The notes: generated from the sequence alone by a model not told the origin. 64,000 nucleotides of DNA from Clostridiales bacterium (GCA_017451265.1 JAFSPU010000003.1:1-64000); one strand, 5' to 3'; positions 50,986 to 59,765 are shown, counted from the first letter of the stretch. Program-made: numbers and translations.

Positions 50986-51902
50986 CCTCTTCCTATCCTT
51001 TGTTTTCTGTACTCGAGCGGCGTCATGCCCATCAGTTTCTTGAAAGCTACATTAAACCTCTGGGGGCTTGAGAATCCTGCCTGGGACGCAATACCGGAGA
51101 CCTTGATCTCGTCATTCTCGAGCAGCTCGCAAGCCTTGTCAATTCTCTTCTTCATAAGGTATGTCATGGGGCTTACGCCTATCTCGTCACGGAAAGCTCT
51201 CGTGAAGTAACCCTGGCTTAAGAATACATACGATGCAGCCTCGGCTACTGTGATGCCTCTTTCGTAGTTCTCGTCAATATAATCGCAGGCAATGAGCACG
51301 AGCTCCCTTGCCTTGCCGTTACGCACCTTAAGTGAAGCCTCCCACTCTTTTCTCATGGCACGCGCAAGTGTGAGCATAAGCTCTACAGTCAGAACTTCCA
51401 TCATGAGGTCCTTGTTAAAGGCGTCCTCTTTCTTCTCGTCCACGATACGTTCAAGGAGGCTGCCGATGCTCTTCTTGTAAGTTCCGGACAGGGTAAAGAA
51501 TGTCTGGTGGCCGTAATCACTCTGCACGCTGGCCTCTTCACTACCTGCGAACTCGAGGAAACTTTCGAGAGACGGCTGAGCCGTACCGGGGTTATTGGGC
51601 TTACTAAAACCAAAGTAAAGACCTACAGTATCTGCCACCTTGGAGATAACTCTGATCTTATGTGCCGTGTGAGGCTTGATGATAAGAGTGGTGCCGGGAT
51701 CGATAATGAGACTTGTATTGTCGAAGATAAACTCTACCCTGCCGCTTCTTAAGTAAAACAGCTCGTGAAAAGGATGCACGCTCATTTCGGCGTTTGCTTC
51801 CTTCTTTTCCAGGATGTGCTCAAGCCCCTCGAAGACGACAGGCATCGAGCCTGAATCGTTCTTCATACTCTCTTCAAGTGCAGGCAAAAGCTTATCAAAC
51901 AT
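50982..51902 (-). CDS. AraC family transcriptional regulator with cupin sensor
   Basis: This 306-residue regulator has an N-terminal cupin-type sensor ([17 protein letters not shown]) and a C-terminal double HTH at about 205-303, ending in the AraC signature [30 protein letters not shown]. The N-terminal sensor probably binds a small ligand such as a sugar. It heads the folE-folP-folBK run with a four-base overlap. That makes it either a folate regulator or a read-through neighbour of the carbohydrate-type gene upstream. Confidence 0.9.
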   Translation of the reverse strand: MFDKLLPALEESMKNDSGSMPVVFEGLEHILEKKEANAEMSVHPFHELFYLRSGRVEFIFDNTSLIIDPGTTLIIKPHTAHKIRVISKVADTVGLYFGFSKPNNPGTAQPSLESFLEFAGSEEASVQSDYGHQTFFTLSGTYKKSIGSLLERIVDEKKEDAFNKDLMMEVLTVELMLTLARAMRKEWEASLKVRNGKARELVLIACDYIDENYERGITVAEAASYVFLSQGYFTRAFRDEIGVSPMTYLMKKRIDKACELLENDEIKVSGIASQAGFSSPQRFNVAFKKLMGMTPLEYRKQRIGRG

Positions 51903-51914
51903 TACGCATCTTCC

Positions 51915-54185
51915 TTATACAAATCTAATATTATCGATGTAGATCTCGCCGTTCTTAGACGCATCTACGACAGTGAACTTCAGGTGCTCGAGAACGATGT
52001 CTTCATCCTTGTTCCATTCTATCTCAAGCCTCTGCCAGTTCAAAGACTGACGGATCTCCTTCGTTACGAATCCGGATACGCGCAGCTCCTTTTTAACGGC
52101 ATCGGGATTAAATACATCCACGACCATCTTACGCTTATTTCTTACGATAAGCGGAGCCATCAGCGACGCATAATCAAGATTAGGTTCGAAACCGTAAAGA
52201 GAATTCTCTGTCTCGTATCTGATGTGAAGCGATCCGCTTCCCTCTGACTTATTCATGGTATCTACAGAAATAACGCCGTTGCCCTTGAAGGTCCTGAACA
52301 CCTTAAGGACTTCGAAGTCGTCTCCCCACTCCTTCATGCCGATGAGCTCGAGGTCATCGCAGCTTGTGAAGAACATATCGGGTGCGTAGTACGCAGGAAG
52401 CCTGTCGAATCTGAACGGCATTACCGGCAGATCATTCAGGTTCTTGAATGTAGCATCATGAGGGAACGGAGAGAAACCGTAAGTTACGCTTACAGGCTCT
52501 TCTATGTCATCTCTCCAGACCATTACTCTTACGCCGTGCAGGATTCGTGCCTGAGCAGGATAGAATATTCTATCCTCACCGCACACCGCAAAGCCGCGCA
52601 GTTCAGTCTGGCCCTCGGCAAGTCTTAAGCCGTCAGCCAGGTTCTCGAACTCAAGGATGAGCTTGTTGCCAGCCTTCTCGACGCCGATGCATTCGGGGCA
52701 GGACTTTGGCATCTTGGGCGTGATGTGAAGGCCCATTGCGATGACGGCGAGTCTTACGCCGAGAGTAAAAGTCTTCGTCTTGTCAGGCAGAAGCAGGTCA
52801 TGCAGGCTTATGATGCCGCTCGGCATATTGAGCTTGCCCGTGAACTCACGCAGGTTCTCGTTAAACTCGAGCACCTTGTAAGGAAAGTCTCTGTCGACGC
52901 ACTTGGGGTGCATTGCCACCAGCAGGAACGACGGCATAAGGCTGTCATCGTATACTTCCTTAGGCTCGAAGGTCTGCGAGAGCGTGCCGAGAAGGCCCAT
53001 GAGGAGCAGGTCGTATCTTCCGAAAAGCTGCTCTTCTGCCTCAGGCGAGAAACACATACCTCTTACAGAGAGCCCCGACAGAGCCGCGAGCTTACATCTG
53101 TAAAGCGTGGAGGGACGGAACTTCTTCTTTATGTACTGGGAATCATCGACATTCGCAGTCGACTTCCCTGACTTGACCTGCATGCTGCTCATCATGTCAA
53201 AGTCGAGATTCTTGGTGGTGGAACCGTTGTCATCAGCAGGCTTGATCGGCTTCTTGAAAGATGAGTTAGCGGATGTCGGAAAATCGAGTCCCGAAGCAGC
53301 TTCGATATTCTCTGAAGCCGTGGATTCACCCTTGATCTCACCGTATTCGTTCTCTTTTTTCAGATCAATATCCAGGTTCTTACGGCCTTCCTTGACCGCA
53401 TTCTCCACATTCTGCTCATGGCGGGACCTTCTGTCACGCTTGATCAGAGCATTATATCTTTCTTCATCGGTATAAAGACCGAGCTCATTGATGTAGTCGC
53501 ACAGGGCAGTCTGATTATCGATAACCTCATCTGAAAGCCAGTTAAGAATTGTAGAGCCCGGAGTGGAAAGATCGACTACGCCGATAGGGTAGTTAACCTG
53601 GTCAGCTACGGTATACGCGAAAGAGAAAGCTGACGAGGATACGTCGGCAAGCTTCTTGGTATCAGTGATCTTGATCCAGCCTGCTTCCTTGAAGTGGGTC
53701 TTAACCTCATAGGCGATATCTTCCTCATCCCCTTCCAGACCGGATCTGGTAGGCGTGAAGAATCTTAAGTTCGTCATTACATGGCGCTTGAGAGGCGTCT
53801 TAGGAGCGTTGGCATTCTTCATGGGAACGCTTAAGAAGTCATTACCTAAGAATACCCATACGTCACCGCATCTTATATCGTTGAAACTTACGACATTCTG
53901 GAAACACTTAAATACAAATGTATATGTATCAGTCGAAGCCTTGTAAGCCGGGATATTAAATCTGAATCTTCCCTTATCGGAAGTGGTGGTCTCAAGGCTT
54001 AAGATGACACCATAATCTGTATCAAGCTTGGATACTTTACGTCCGTCAGTAGGATCCTTGGAGATTTCAAGAGTTATTGTTGCTGAAGGTGCTGCCGTAC
54101 CCTCGATCACGAAAGGCACATTCTGTTGGAACACAGCCTTATTGCCGATCCAGCTCGGCAGGATGATGGGATTAACTTCTATCAC
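51915..54185 (-). CDS. Sialate O-acetylesterase (SASA)-like protein with lost catalytic residues
   Basis: This 756-residue protein follows the SASA architecture: an N-terminal beta domain (about 1-100), a split SGNH-like domain and a C-terminal beta-sandwich (about 605-756, ending NGEIYIDNIRF). The motif where the nucleophile should lie, normally GQSNM after GDVWxxS, reads GNDFL at 114-118, so Ser becomes Asp116. The later DxxH motif, normally near HP before the GxRLA, reads LLLPDKTKTFTLGVRLA, so His becomes Leu. It has a long charged insert at about 245-365 that is unlike the family. No signal peptide is visible, and it is probably cytoplasmic. It is coupled to a DeoR regulator upstream, which suggests carbohydrate binding or sensing rather than catalysis. 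Confidence 0.7.
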   Translation of the reverse strand: MIEVNPIILPSWIGNKAVFQQNVPFVIEGTAAPSATITLEISKDPTDGRKVSKLDTDYGVILSLETTTSDKGRFRFNIPAYKASTDTYTFVFKCFQNVVSFNDIRCGDVWVFLGNDFLSVPMKNANAPKTPLKRHVMTNLRFFTPTRSGLEGDEEDIAYEVKTHFKEAGWIKITDTKKLADVSSSAFSFAYTVADQVNYPIGVVDLSTPGSTILNWLSDEVIDNQTALCDYINELGLYTDEERYNALIKRDRRSRHEQNVENAVKEGRKNLDIDLKKENEYGEIKGESTASENIEAASGLDFPTSANSSFKKPIKPADDNGSTTKNLDFDMMSSMQVKSGKSTANVDDSQYIKKKFRPSTLYRCKLAALSGLSVRGMCFSPEAEEQLFGRYDLLLMGLLGTLSQTFEPKEVYDDSLMPSFLLVAMHPKCVDRDFPYKVLEFNENLREFTGKLNMPSGIISLHDLLLPDKTKTFTLGVRLAVIAMGLHITPKMPKSCPECIGVEKAGNKLILEFENLADGLRLAEGQTELRGFAVCGEDRIFYPAQARILHGVRVMVWRDDIEEPVSVTYGFSPFPHDATFKNLNDLPVMPFRFDRLPAYYAPDMFFTSCDDLELIGMKEWGDDFEVLKVFRTFKGNGVISVDTMNKSEGSGSLHIRYETENSLYGFEPNLDYASLMAPLIVRNKRKMVVDVFNPDAVKKELRVSGFVTKEIRQSLNWQRLEIEWNKDEDIVLEHLKFTVVDASKNGEIYIDNIRFV

Positions 54186-54967
54186 CTTCTGTCCTCCCCC
54201 GCGATAACCAGATTGATCTTCTTGGATCTGATATATTCAGCCGTATCCTCTGAGATCTGATTATCTGTTATAAGATAATCGATCTTATTAGGAACGATAA
54301 ATACGGAAGCCGAATCATCACCGATCTTAGTGGAGTCAACAAGAGCTACTACATTCTTGCTTCTTTCAACACATATCCTCTTAAGCTCAAGCTCAAAGAA
54401 GTTATTACCTGAAAGTCCTGCATCGGCAGAAAAGCCGTTACCGGATACAAAGTAATACTCGGCAGAAAGTCTGCTGATCATCTCACGGCTCATTACGCCC
54501 TCGATAGTACCTGAATGAGGTCTTAACATACCACCGATAAGGATAATGGACTTGAAGTTGTTATATCTTTGAAGTTCGATAGCTGTATTGATACCGTTGG
54601 TAATAACAGTTACATCCACTGTATTCTCAAGGAAAGGGATCATATGAAAGGCCGTAGAACTGGCATCCATAAAGATAGTATCACCGTTGCCTACGAGAAG
54701 TGCAGCCTGCTTACCGATCTGCATTTTAAGATCGATATTGGTGACTGATCTGACCATGTAATTCTCATTAACCTGGTCTCTGGGCCTGTCAGGAAGTCTG
54801 ACACCGCCGTGGTATCTTACAATAGCACCTTCCCTGGCAAGATCTCGCAGATCGGTCCTTATAGTGGCACCTGTAACATTGAGCCTTACGGAAAGATCAT
54901 TGGTGTTGATAGAACCCTCGGACTCGAGGATATCAAGGATCTGTTTACGTCTTTCAAGATTAATCAT
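54182..54967 (-). CDS. DeoR family transcriptional regulator
   Basis: This 261-residue sugar-pathway repressor has the DeoR HTH at about 5-55 (LESEGSINTNDLSVRLNVTG, ATIRTDLRDLAREGAIVRYHGG) and a DeoRC ligand domain with the sugar-phosphate isomerase fold (GDTIFMDASSTAFHM and VTVITNGINTAIEL). It overlaps the esterase-like gene by four bases, so the two are co-expressed. The ATG is seven bases after a candidate -10, with no ribosome site, so a leaderless start is likely. Confidence 0.9.
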   Translation of the reverse strand: MINLERRKQILDILESEGSINTNDLSVRLNVTGATIRTDLRDLAREGAIVRYHGGVRLPDRPRDQVNENYMVRSVTNIDLKMQIGKQAALLVGNGDTIFMDASSTAFHMIPFLENTVDVTVITNGINTAIELQRYNNFKSIILIGGMLRPHSGTIEGVMSREMISRLSAEYYFVSGNGFSADAGLSGNNFFELELKRICVERSKNVVALVDSTKIGDDSASVFIVPNKIDYLITDNQISEDTAEYIRSKKINLVIAGEDRR

Positions 54968-54973
54968 GAAGAT

Positions 54974-55002
54974 ATATTAGCAAGGTGATTTTTCTTAGTC
55001 AA
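54974..55002 (-). promoter_or_regulatory. Promoter of the deoR gene, placing +1 at the start codon
   Basis: On the minus strand TTGACT (54997-55002) and TAATAT (54974-54979) are spaced by 17 bases. The start ATG is at 54967, seven bases after the -10. Just upstream is a repeated TTTCATTT (near 55010 to 55027), a plausible DeoR operator. Confidence 0.55.
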
Positions 55003-55158
55003 TCATTTGTTTTCATTTCTTTCATTTGGCAATTTCACCTGTTAGCCATACTTTAAATGCATCTTGTACATCCTAAAGTGCTACTTGTACAGATTTAGCC
55101 ACACGGGAATCTTAAGACTGTTAAGGTAATGCCATCAAAAGCAAAGAGGATTACTAAA

Positions 55159-55869
55159 ATGACGAACACTAAAAAACGTACTCTTACACCCGAACAGAAG
55201 AAGCTTGATGTGAATCTGTGGATAATCGCATTGATCAGCATAGCAGCATACGGCCTGTACGGAGCCTTCGGCAGCGGGATCATGGCATTCTGCAAAGACA
55301 GCAGTATTTCCGTATGGCCGAGACTTCTTGCAGCCGCAGGCTTTGAATACGCAGTTGCCGGTCTCGGAATAACCGTGGTATGTATTTTCCGCAAATTATC
55401 CTTTGTAAGTTTCGGATTAAAGAAGGCAAACGCTTTTAAGGCAGTAATCGGTACGATCATCTGCTTCATCCCTTATATCGCTTATATCGTTCTTTCAGGA
55501 CAGTTCGAGGGTTATGAGCCGCTCAGCATTATGGTTACCCCTGATCTGCATAAGGCTGGAATACTCACTGAAATAATAGGCACATTGATCATTGCAGTAG
55601 TATGGGGATTCTTCGAAGGATTCAATTATGCGGTAATTGCAGAATTCATTTCTAAAAGATATCCTCTCAAGAGCAAGATATTAGACTTGGGAGCCTTGAT
55701 CTGCACATTGATGGGAATCATGTTCCACCCCATTCATTTTGACGCATTAGGCTTAATCGATTTTGCAACTACATTTGTTGCATTATACGGAATGCTTATG
55801 GTACGCAAATACACAAAGAACTCATGGGGCTGCGTATTTGCCTTTCTCTTCATCTGGAATGCGATCTGA
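55159..55869 (+). CDS. Multi-pass membrane protein, possibly a degenerate CPBP relative
   Basis: This 236-residue protein has about six hydrophobic helices. The segment WGFFEGFNYAVIAEFISKRYP near residue 160 is in the place of the CPBP glutamate motif but has EGFNYA rather than EExxxR. A later MFHPIHFDALG keeps two His residues. It may be an inactive or separate relative of the two CPBP proteases here. The start at 55159 has AGAGG nine bases upstream. It is divergent from deoR and convergent with a TfoX gene. Confidence 0.6.
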   Translation: MTNTKKRTLTPEQKKLDVNLWIIALISIAAYGLYGAFGSGIMAFCKDSSISVWPRLLAAAGFEYAVAGLGITVVCIFRKLSFVSFGLKKANAFKAVIGTIICFIPYIAYIVLSGQFEGYEPLSIMVTPDLHKAGILTEIIGTLIIAVVWGFFEGFNYAVIAEFISKRYPLKSKILDLGALICTLMGIMFHPIHFDALGLIDFATTFVALYGMLMVRKYTKNSWGCVFAFLFIWNAI

Positions 55870-55874
55870 GCTAA

Positions 55875-56180
55875 TCATTTTGATTTCTTTTCAGGAAGTT
55901 CTGCATACATGCCTTCAAGCAGCTCTGAAATCAAATCCGGATTCTCAAATCTGTCGAATACATGCATCAGCGTTTTTGAACCTTCATATGGATAACGCAG
56001 TTCTGAGTCTGCAAGAAGCCGATCCGATGTTGTTGTCCTCTTCAAAAACAGTTCATTATCGCAAATGTCACCGATCAGTTTACCGTTAAAGTATACAAGA
56101 TATCCGCCCATCATGGACCTTATGACAATGTCACCGACCGCAGAAAACCTCTCACGTACGTATTCATTAAACTCATTCAC
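55875..56180 (-). CDS. TfoX N-terminal domain protein
   Basis: This 101-residue TfoX/Sxy-type domain has EFNEYVRERFSAVGDIVIRSMMGGYLVYFNGKLIG, spanning residues 3-37, and then LFLKRTT. In Gamma-proteobacteria TfoX promotes competence; in Firmicutes the stand-alone N domain is of unknown role. I take the GTG at 56180 as start, with GGGGGT eight bases upstream. TTG and GTG codons up to eight codons earlier are alternatives. Confidence 0.83.
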   Translation of the reverse strand: MNEFNEYVRERFSAVGDIVIRSMMGGYLVYFNGKLIGDICDNELFLKRTTTSDRLLADSELRYPYEGSKTLMHVFDRFENPDLISELLEGMYAELPEKKSK

Positions 56181-56316
56181 TGTGATTACCCCCACAAATA
56201 CCAAATAACAAAAAATAATTTTGAAAGATATCAGTCTTCCTCAATGAAAACTAATTCGTTATCTATAAACTCAACGGTTCCCGTTGCATATTGGTCAGGA
56301 TATATATACTCCTCTA

Positions 56317-56772
56317 CTATCTTTCAGCAACAAACCGATAAAGCTCTACATTTCCATCCCTTTCGGTTGATGCTATTCGAAATCCGCATTTTTCTGTATA
56401 GAACTTCACATTCTCTTTCTTGTCAATCGGTGTTACTAAAGTTAGCCTCTCCCAATCACCATAGAAAGATTTTATGAAGCGAATTGCCTGTGTACCTATC
56501 CCCTTACCCTGATACTCAGGAATAACACACAAACAGCCAACCTCATACACTCCCTCGCCCAAGTCTATGCACGATACACAACCGACAGGTTTATTATCGC
56601 ACAGTATGATGTGTTTCAGATATTTGCTGATCGACGCTTCCATCATTTCTTTGGTTTGACCATAGCCGGGACACGAACCGAATCGCACATAATCATCATA
56701 AAATGAAGAGTTATAAATGTTTACCAGCAACTCCGCGTCTTCAATGACCGCTTGTCTATATTCAATCTTCAT
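56317..56772 (-). CDS. GNAT family N-acetyltransferase
   Basis: This 151-residue acetyltransferase has the acetyl-CoA loop PEYQGKGIGTQAIRFI near residue 90, preceded by the strand YEVGCLCVI. The last strands are FYTEKCGFRIASTER. The substrate is unknown. Its start at 56772 has GGAGTG seven bases upstream. It is flanked by two short open stretches without starts that look like remains of other genes. Confidence 0.87.
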   Translation of the reverse strand: MKIEYRQAVIEDAELLVNIYNSSFYDDYVRFGSCPGYGQTKEMMEASISKYLKHIILCDNKPVGCVSCIDLGEGVYEVGCLCVIPEYQGKGIGTQAIRFIKSFYGDWERLTLVTPIDKKENVKFYTEKCGFRIASTERDGNVELYRFVAER

Positions 56773-56851
56773 GTTCAGCACTCCAGGCATTTGCTTTTAC
56801 CAGAATATCGTCCATCAAATCTTCCTTACCTTTGACATAAGCGTTCTTATA

Positions 56852-58258
56852 CTAATTTCGCGTCCGGCGGTCCTTCTCGGGATGTCTGCGGTAATACTCG
56901 GCCTTATCCTGATACATTCGCTCATCCGCCGTCTGTATCGCGTCCTGGATATTACTGTCAGTGCAGTACGCACTACCGAAAGCAAAACTCACATCTGTAG
57001 TATTCTCAGCAAGAGCACGCACCTCAAAAAGTTTTTTCTCCAACTCCTCTTCTGTAATACCCGGACAGAGGATGACAAACTCATCGCCGCCGGCTCTGTA
57101 GATTTCCCAGTCACCGAATCCGAGTTTTAGAAGCGAAGCTGTCTTAACAAGCAGCCTGTCACCTGCCTCATGACCTTGACTGTCATTTACAGCTTTCAGT
57201 CCATTCAAGTCGGCAAATACAACTCCGCAATTTTTCTGCGAATCGGAACCTTCTATAGAATATGTTTCTATACGTTCATTAAGGGCATTCCTGCTGTTAA
57301 TCTGTGTCAGCTCATCCACCATACTCTTAACTTCAAGACGCGCCAAAAGCTGATTATTATAGATTACCGCTGCAAGAAGGAAACTGCACAGTTCCAAAGT
57401 CTCCTTGATCTTATCCGTGGACGCTGTATCGTAGTTTGCCGCCCATATAAACCCGACCAGAGTCTGATTCGAACGCACGGCATACAAAATAATATTGTGT
57501 ATTTCATGAAGCTTGAGAGAGCGGTACCACTCAGGATCTCGCTCCTCGATTACCTTCAGATCTTCAAGAAGGAGACAATCACTCAATGCAAGATCTCTTT
57601 CCCACGCTTCAGCAACTTCATAAGGAGTCCTGCCCATCTCGGAAGCAAAGTTCTCAAGATACTCATCATTGACTCCATCCACTCCTATGAACGAGCAGGT
57701 TCTTCTGTTCTGATCAACCGTATAAAGAGAGCACTTCTCGGCTCCGCAGATTTTCTTTATCTCTGCCGCTGCAGCTGACATTGACTGGTTGAAATCCGGC
57801 GTCTCGTGTAACTTAATACTGATTTCCATAACCGCACTCGCGATATCAGAAGATTTCTTGGACATCGAGTCGGCTTCAACTTTGTCTGAATAAGAAATTA
57901 CATAAAGGCAGTAGCGGGTTTTCTGCGAATCTCTGTCAGAGTCAGAGATATCCGTATCATTTACAGGGATATAGAATCCTTTCAGCCATACACCTCGGGC
58001 GTTGACATATGAATACAGAGGCTGTCCGGTACTCGCGCACTTATAAACGAAGCTTTCAAAGTTCAGGTCCATCCAGTAATTACGGTAAGGGATACCCGGA
58101 TAAAACTCAGGTGCCTGAGGGTTCATTTGCAACATTCCGACATTCTGTTTATTAACTGCCATCAGACGGATCTCGCTGAATGAACCGTCATCCAAAATAT
58201 CAAACGAATACAGACTTGCAAGGCCGTTAATCCCCTCAATCCATGACTGATAATCCAT
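56852..58258 (-). CDS. GAF-GGDEF diguanylate cyclase
   Basis: This 468-residue protein has an N-terminal region of about 130 residues of unknown fold, a GAF-like sensor at about 140-300 (CSLYTVDQNRRTCSFIG), and a GGDEF domain at about 305-460 with intact RAGGDEFVIL. It is predicted to make c-di-GMP. The RxxD inhibitory site five residues before GGDEF is missing (GDWEI). No membrane helix. AGGAGGAG precedes the ATG. It is well away from the EAL protein of this window, with which it could form a cyclase-phosphodiesterase pair. Confidence 0.92.
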   Translation of the reverse strand: MDYQSWIEGINGLASLYSFDILDDGSFSEIRLMAVNKQNVGMLQMNPQAPEFYPGIPYRNYWMDLNFESFVYKCASTGQPLYSYVNARGVWLKGFYIPVNDTDISDSDRDSQKTRYCLYVISYSDKVEADSMSKKSSDIASAVMEISIKLHETPDFNQSMSAAAAEIKKICGAEKCSLYTVDQNRRTCSFIGVDGVNDEYLENFASEMGRTPYEVAEAWERDLALSDCLLLEDLKVIEERDPEWYRSLKLHEIHNIILYAVRSNQTLVGFIWAANYDTASTDKIKETLELCSFLLAAVIYNNQLLARLEVKSMVDELTQINSRNALNERIETYSIEGSDSQKNCGVVFADLNGLKAVNDSQGHEAGDRLLVKTASLLKLGFGDWEIYRAGGDEFVILCPGITEEELEKKLFEVRALAENTTDVSFAFGSAYCTDSNIQDAIQTADERMYQDKAEYYRRHPEKDRRTRN

Positions 58259-58371
58259 ACTGACTCCTCCTGCCGGGAATTCAACACATATATCAATAAT
58301 TATAAGGCGAATATATTAATTATCTTTTAACGGCAGGAAACAAAAATGAGTAGGAATTGCCGAATTATAAT

Positions 58372-58522
58372 TCATAGGAAAGCAATGAAACCAATTGCCA
58401 AACCGGCTCCGGCAAACACTACAGATATGCCGACTGTTCTTGACTTGTTCTTTTGCTTTACCAAGGATTATCATTCCGAAGAAGATTAACAGGATCGGTG
58501 CCCATCAAATCAACATTTCCAT
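58372..58522 (-). pseudogene. Decayed small two-helix membrane protein gene
   Basis: The ATG at 58522 overlaps the XRE stop (TAATG) and has AGAGG upstream, but after five codons (MEMLI) comes TGA. Beyond it the same frame reads WAPILLIFFGMIILGK, a clear helix. A shift of one base near 58460 then opens KNKSRTVGISVVFAGAGLAI, a second helix, ending at a TGA at 58372-58374. One stop and one frameshift together break what was a protein of about 48 residues. A sequencing error could cause one but is unlikely to cause both. Confidence 0.65.
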
Positions 58523-58968
58523 TATCTGATTCCTCTGAGGTATTCCTCAACCTCCTTTAGATTGAAGGAGGAAATGAGTCTTCTGTCCTTATCATCAAGA
58601 AGTCTGTAATGGTTAGAAATAACATTCTGCTGGATCTTATAACCGTCTTCTTTCTTTATCTCTCTCCACCAGACTCTCCCACCCATTGTCATAGGGTATG
58701 TCACTTCGACATCTTTCAACGCAAGCGCAGAAACCATGTGGACAAAATCTTCTCCCAGAGCATCCGTAAGGATCGTACTCTTCTCGAAAATAGTGACAAG
58801 TGCCACGGCTTCCGTCCATCCAAGGGGGCGGCGCCCTTTTTCGCTCTCGACGAGCGATTTCTTGGAAATCCCGAGGATCACCGCCATCTTGTCCTGCGTG
58901 AGCCCGTATTCGGTCCTCACGAGTTTCAGTCTATCGTTAACTGTTGATACTACTTCTTCTCTGGTCAT
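58522..58968 (-). CDS. XRE family transcriptional regulator
   Basis: This 148-residue protein has an N-terminal HTH_3 domain: RLKLVRTEYGLTQDKMAVIL (residues 13-32), then GISKKSLVESEKGRRPLG. A C-terminal helical part of unknown use follows (WWREIKKEDGYKIQQNVISN). The start has TAGGAGA upstream and lies one base after the upstream membrane gene. It probably represses its own operon through the GTGTAA-N2-TTACAC dyad over the promoter. Confidence 0.88.
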   Translation of the reverse strand: MTREEVVSTVNDRLKLVRTEYGLTQDKMAVILGISKKSLVESEKGRRPLGWTEAVALVTIFEKSTILTDALGEDFVHMVSALALKDVEVTYPMTMGGRVWWREIKKEDGYKIQQNVISNHYRLLDDKDRRLISSFNLKEVEEYLRGIR

Positions 58969-58969
58969 A

Positions 58970-59344
58970 TCAGTCTCCTACATACTCGTAAGCTATCGTG
59001 GGGAATTCCATGAAGATACCGGAATTATCCGTCCGGTAAACGTCAAATCCCAAAGCCTTGATCTTAATATCCTGCTCACCGAGATCATACTCCCCGTAAA
59101 CATCTTCGTTATCCTCGAGAACGTTTCTAAGATCTTCATCGGATTCTAGAAGGAACGTCTGTCCGTTAACACGTGCATAATAGCGGAAACGGCCGTCAAT
59201 CTTATCGCCCGACAGCATATAGACATCATTGAAATGTTTTGTATGCGAAATAAAAGAATATATCAGCAGCCCGCCGGCAACAGCAACGATAATGAGGAGC
59301 ACGGCTAACAATATCTTCAACGTCTTTTTACTGCTTTTGCTCAT
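58970..59344 (-). CDS. Small single-pass membrane protein of unknown function
   Basis: This 124-residue protein has one helix at about 10-32 and an extracytoplasmic domain of about 85 residues (GRFRYYARVNGQTFLLES, LGEQDIKIKALGFDVYRTD). No family recognised. It is the first gene of the XRE operon. The ATG at 59344 is chosen because GGGAGGTG lies just upstream; a GTG nine bases earlier is inside that site. Confidence 0.75.
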   Translation of the reverse strand: MSKSSKKTLKILLAVLLIIVAVAGGLLIYSFISHTKHFNDVYMLSGDKIDGRFRYYARVNGQTFLLESDEDLRNVLEDNEDVYGEYDLGEQDIKIKALGFDVYRTDNSGIFMEFPTIAYEYVGD

Positions 59345-59369
59345 AAGAAACACCTCCCTCGCTCTTTTA

Positions 59370-59402
59370 GTGTAATTTTACACCATGCGAGTAAATATGC
59401 AA
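59370..59402 (-). promoter_or_regulatory. XRE operon promoter with operator dyad
   Basis: On the minus strand TTGCAT (59397-59402) and TAAAAT (59375-59380) are spaced by 16 bases. The inverted repeat GTGTAA-N2-TTACAC (59370-59383) covers the -10, a good operator for the XRE protein of this operon. Confidence 0.6.
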
Positions 59403-59499
59403 TATCATATTTGAGGGATGTTTATGGAAAACAAATTGAACTTAAACCAAATTTTAAACCAATTTATAATAGTAATTGGGCTTGCGCAGATTTATAACA

Positions 59500-59533
59500 T
59501 AACAAAAGGGCTTGTCATTACTGACAAACCCTT
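59500..59533 (-). terminator. Terminator of the two-tRNA operon
   Basis: A twelve-base stem (AAGGGTTTGTCA/TGACAAGCCCTT, one G-T pair) with a short loop is followed by TTTTGTTATG on the minus strand. It lies immediately past tRNA-Tyr. Confidence 0.85.
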
Positions 59534-59535
59534 AT

Positions 59536-59620
59536 TGGTGGGAAGAGGTGGATTCGAACCACCGAAGTCGTAGACGGCAGATTTACAGTCTGCTCCCTTT
59601 AGCCACTCGGGAATCTTCCC
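59536..59620 (-). tRNA. tRNA-Tyr (anticodon GTA)
   Basis: An 85-base tRNA with the long variable arm of the Tyr class. Acceptor GGGAAGA/TCTTCCC, anticodon stem GCAGA/TCTGC, loop CTGTAAA, encoded CCA. Confidence 0.95.
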
Positions 59621-59655
59621 ATATATACTTTTGTCAAATGCCCTGACGGTGAAAG

Positions 59656-59732
59656 TGGTGGGCCTTCAGGGACTCGAACCCGGGACCTACCGGTTATGAG
59701 CCGGGAGCTCTAACCAACTGAGCTAAAGGCCC
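59656..59732 (-). tRNA. tRNA with CAT anticodon (elongator Met or Ile2)
   Basis: A 77-base cloverleaf with acceptor GGGCCTT/AAGGCCC, loop CTCATAA and encoded CCA. It lacks the initiator features (no C1 mismatch, no GGG/CCC anticodon stem). It may be elongator tRNA-Met or the lysidine-modified Ile tRNA, which sequence alone does not resolve. The outer pair of the anticodon stem is a C-T mismatch. Confidence 0.88.
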
Positions 59733-59765
59733 ACATTCAACACCTTCGCGTCAAAACGCTTAGTA

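Noticed and set aside
59424-59573. Small plus-strand frame starting with GAGGG and ATG, reading MENKLNLNQILNQF
   Set aside because: It runs through the tRNA operon terminator and into the antisense of tRNA-Tyr, so it is probably chance in an A/T-rich gap. A 12-bp-spaced repeat of TTAAACCAA there is also too short to call.
59656-59732. Initiator tRNA-fMet
   Set aside because: It has a normal first acceptor pair and lacks the three G-C pairs in the anticodon stem that mark initiator tRNAs.
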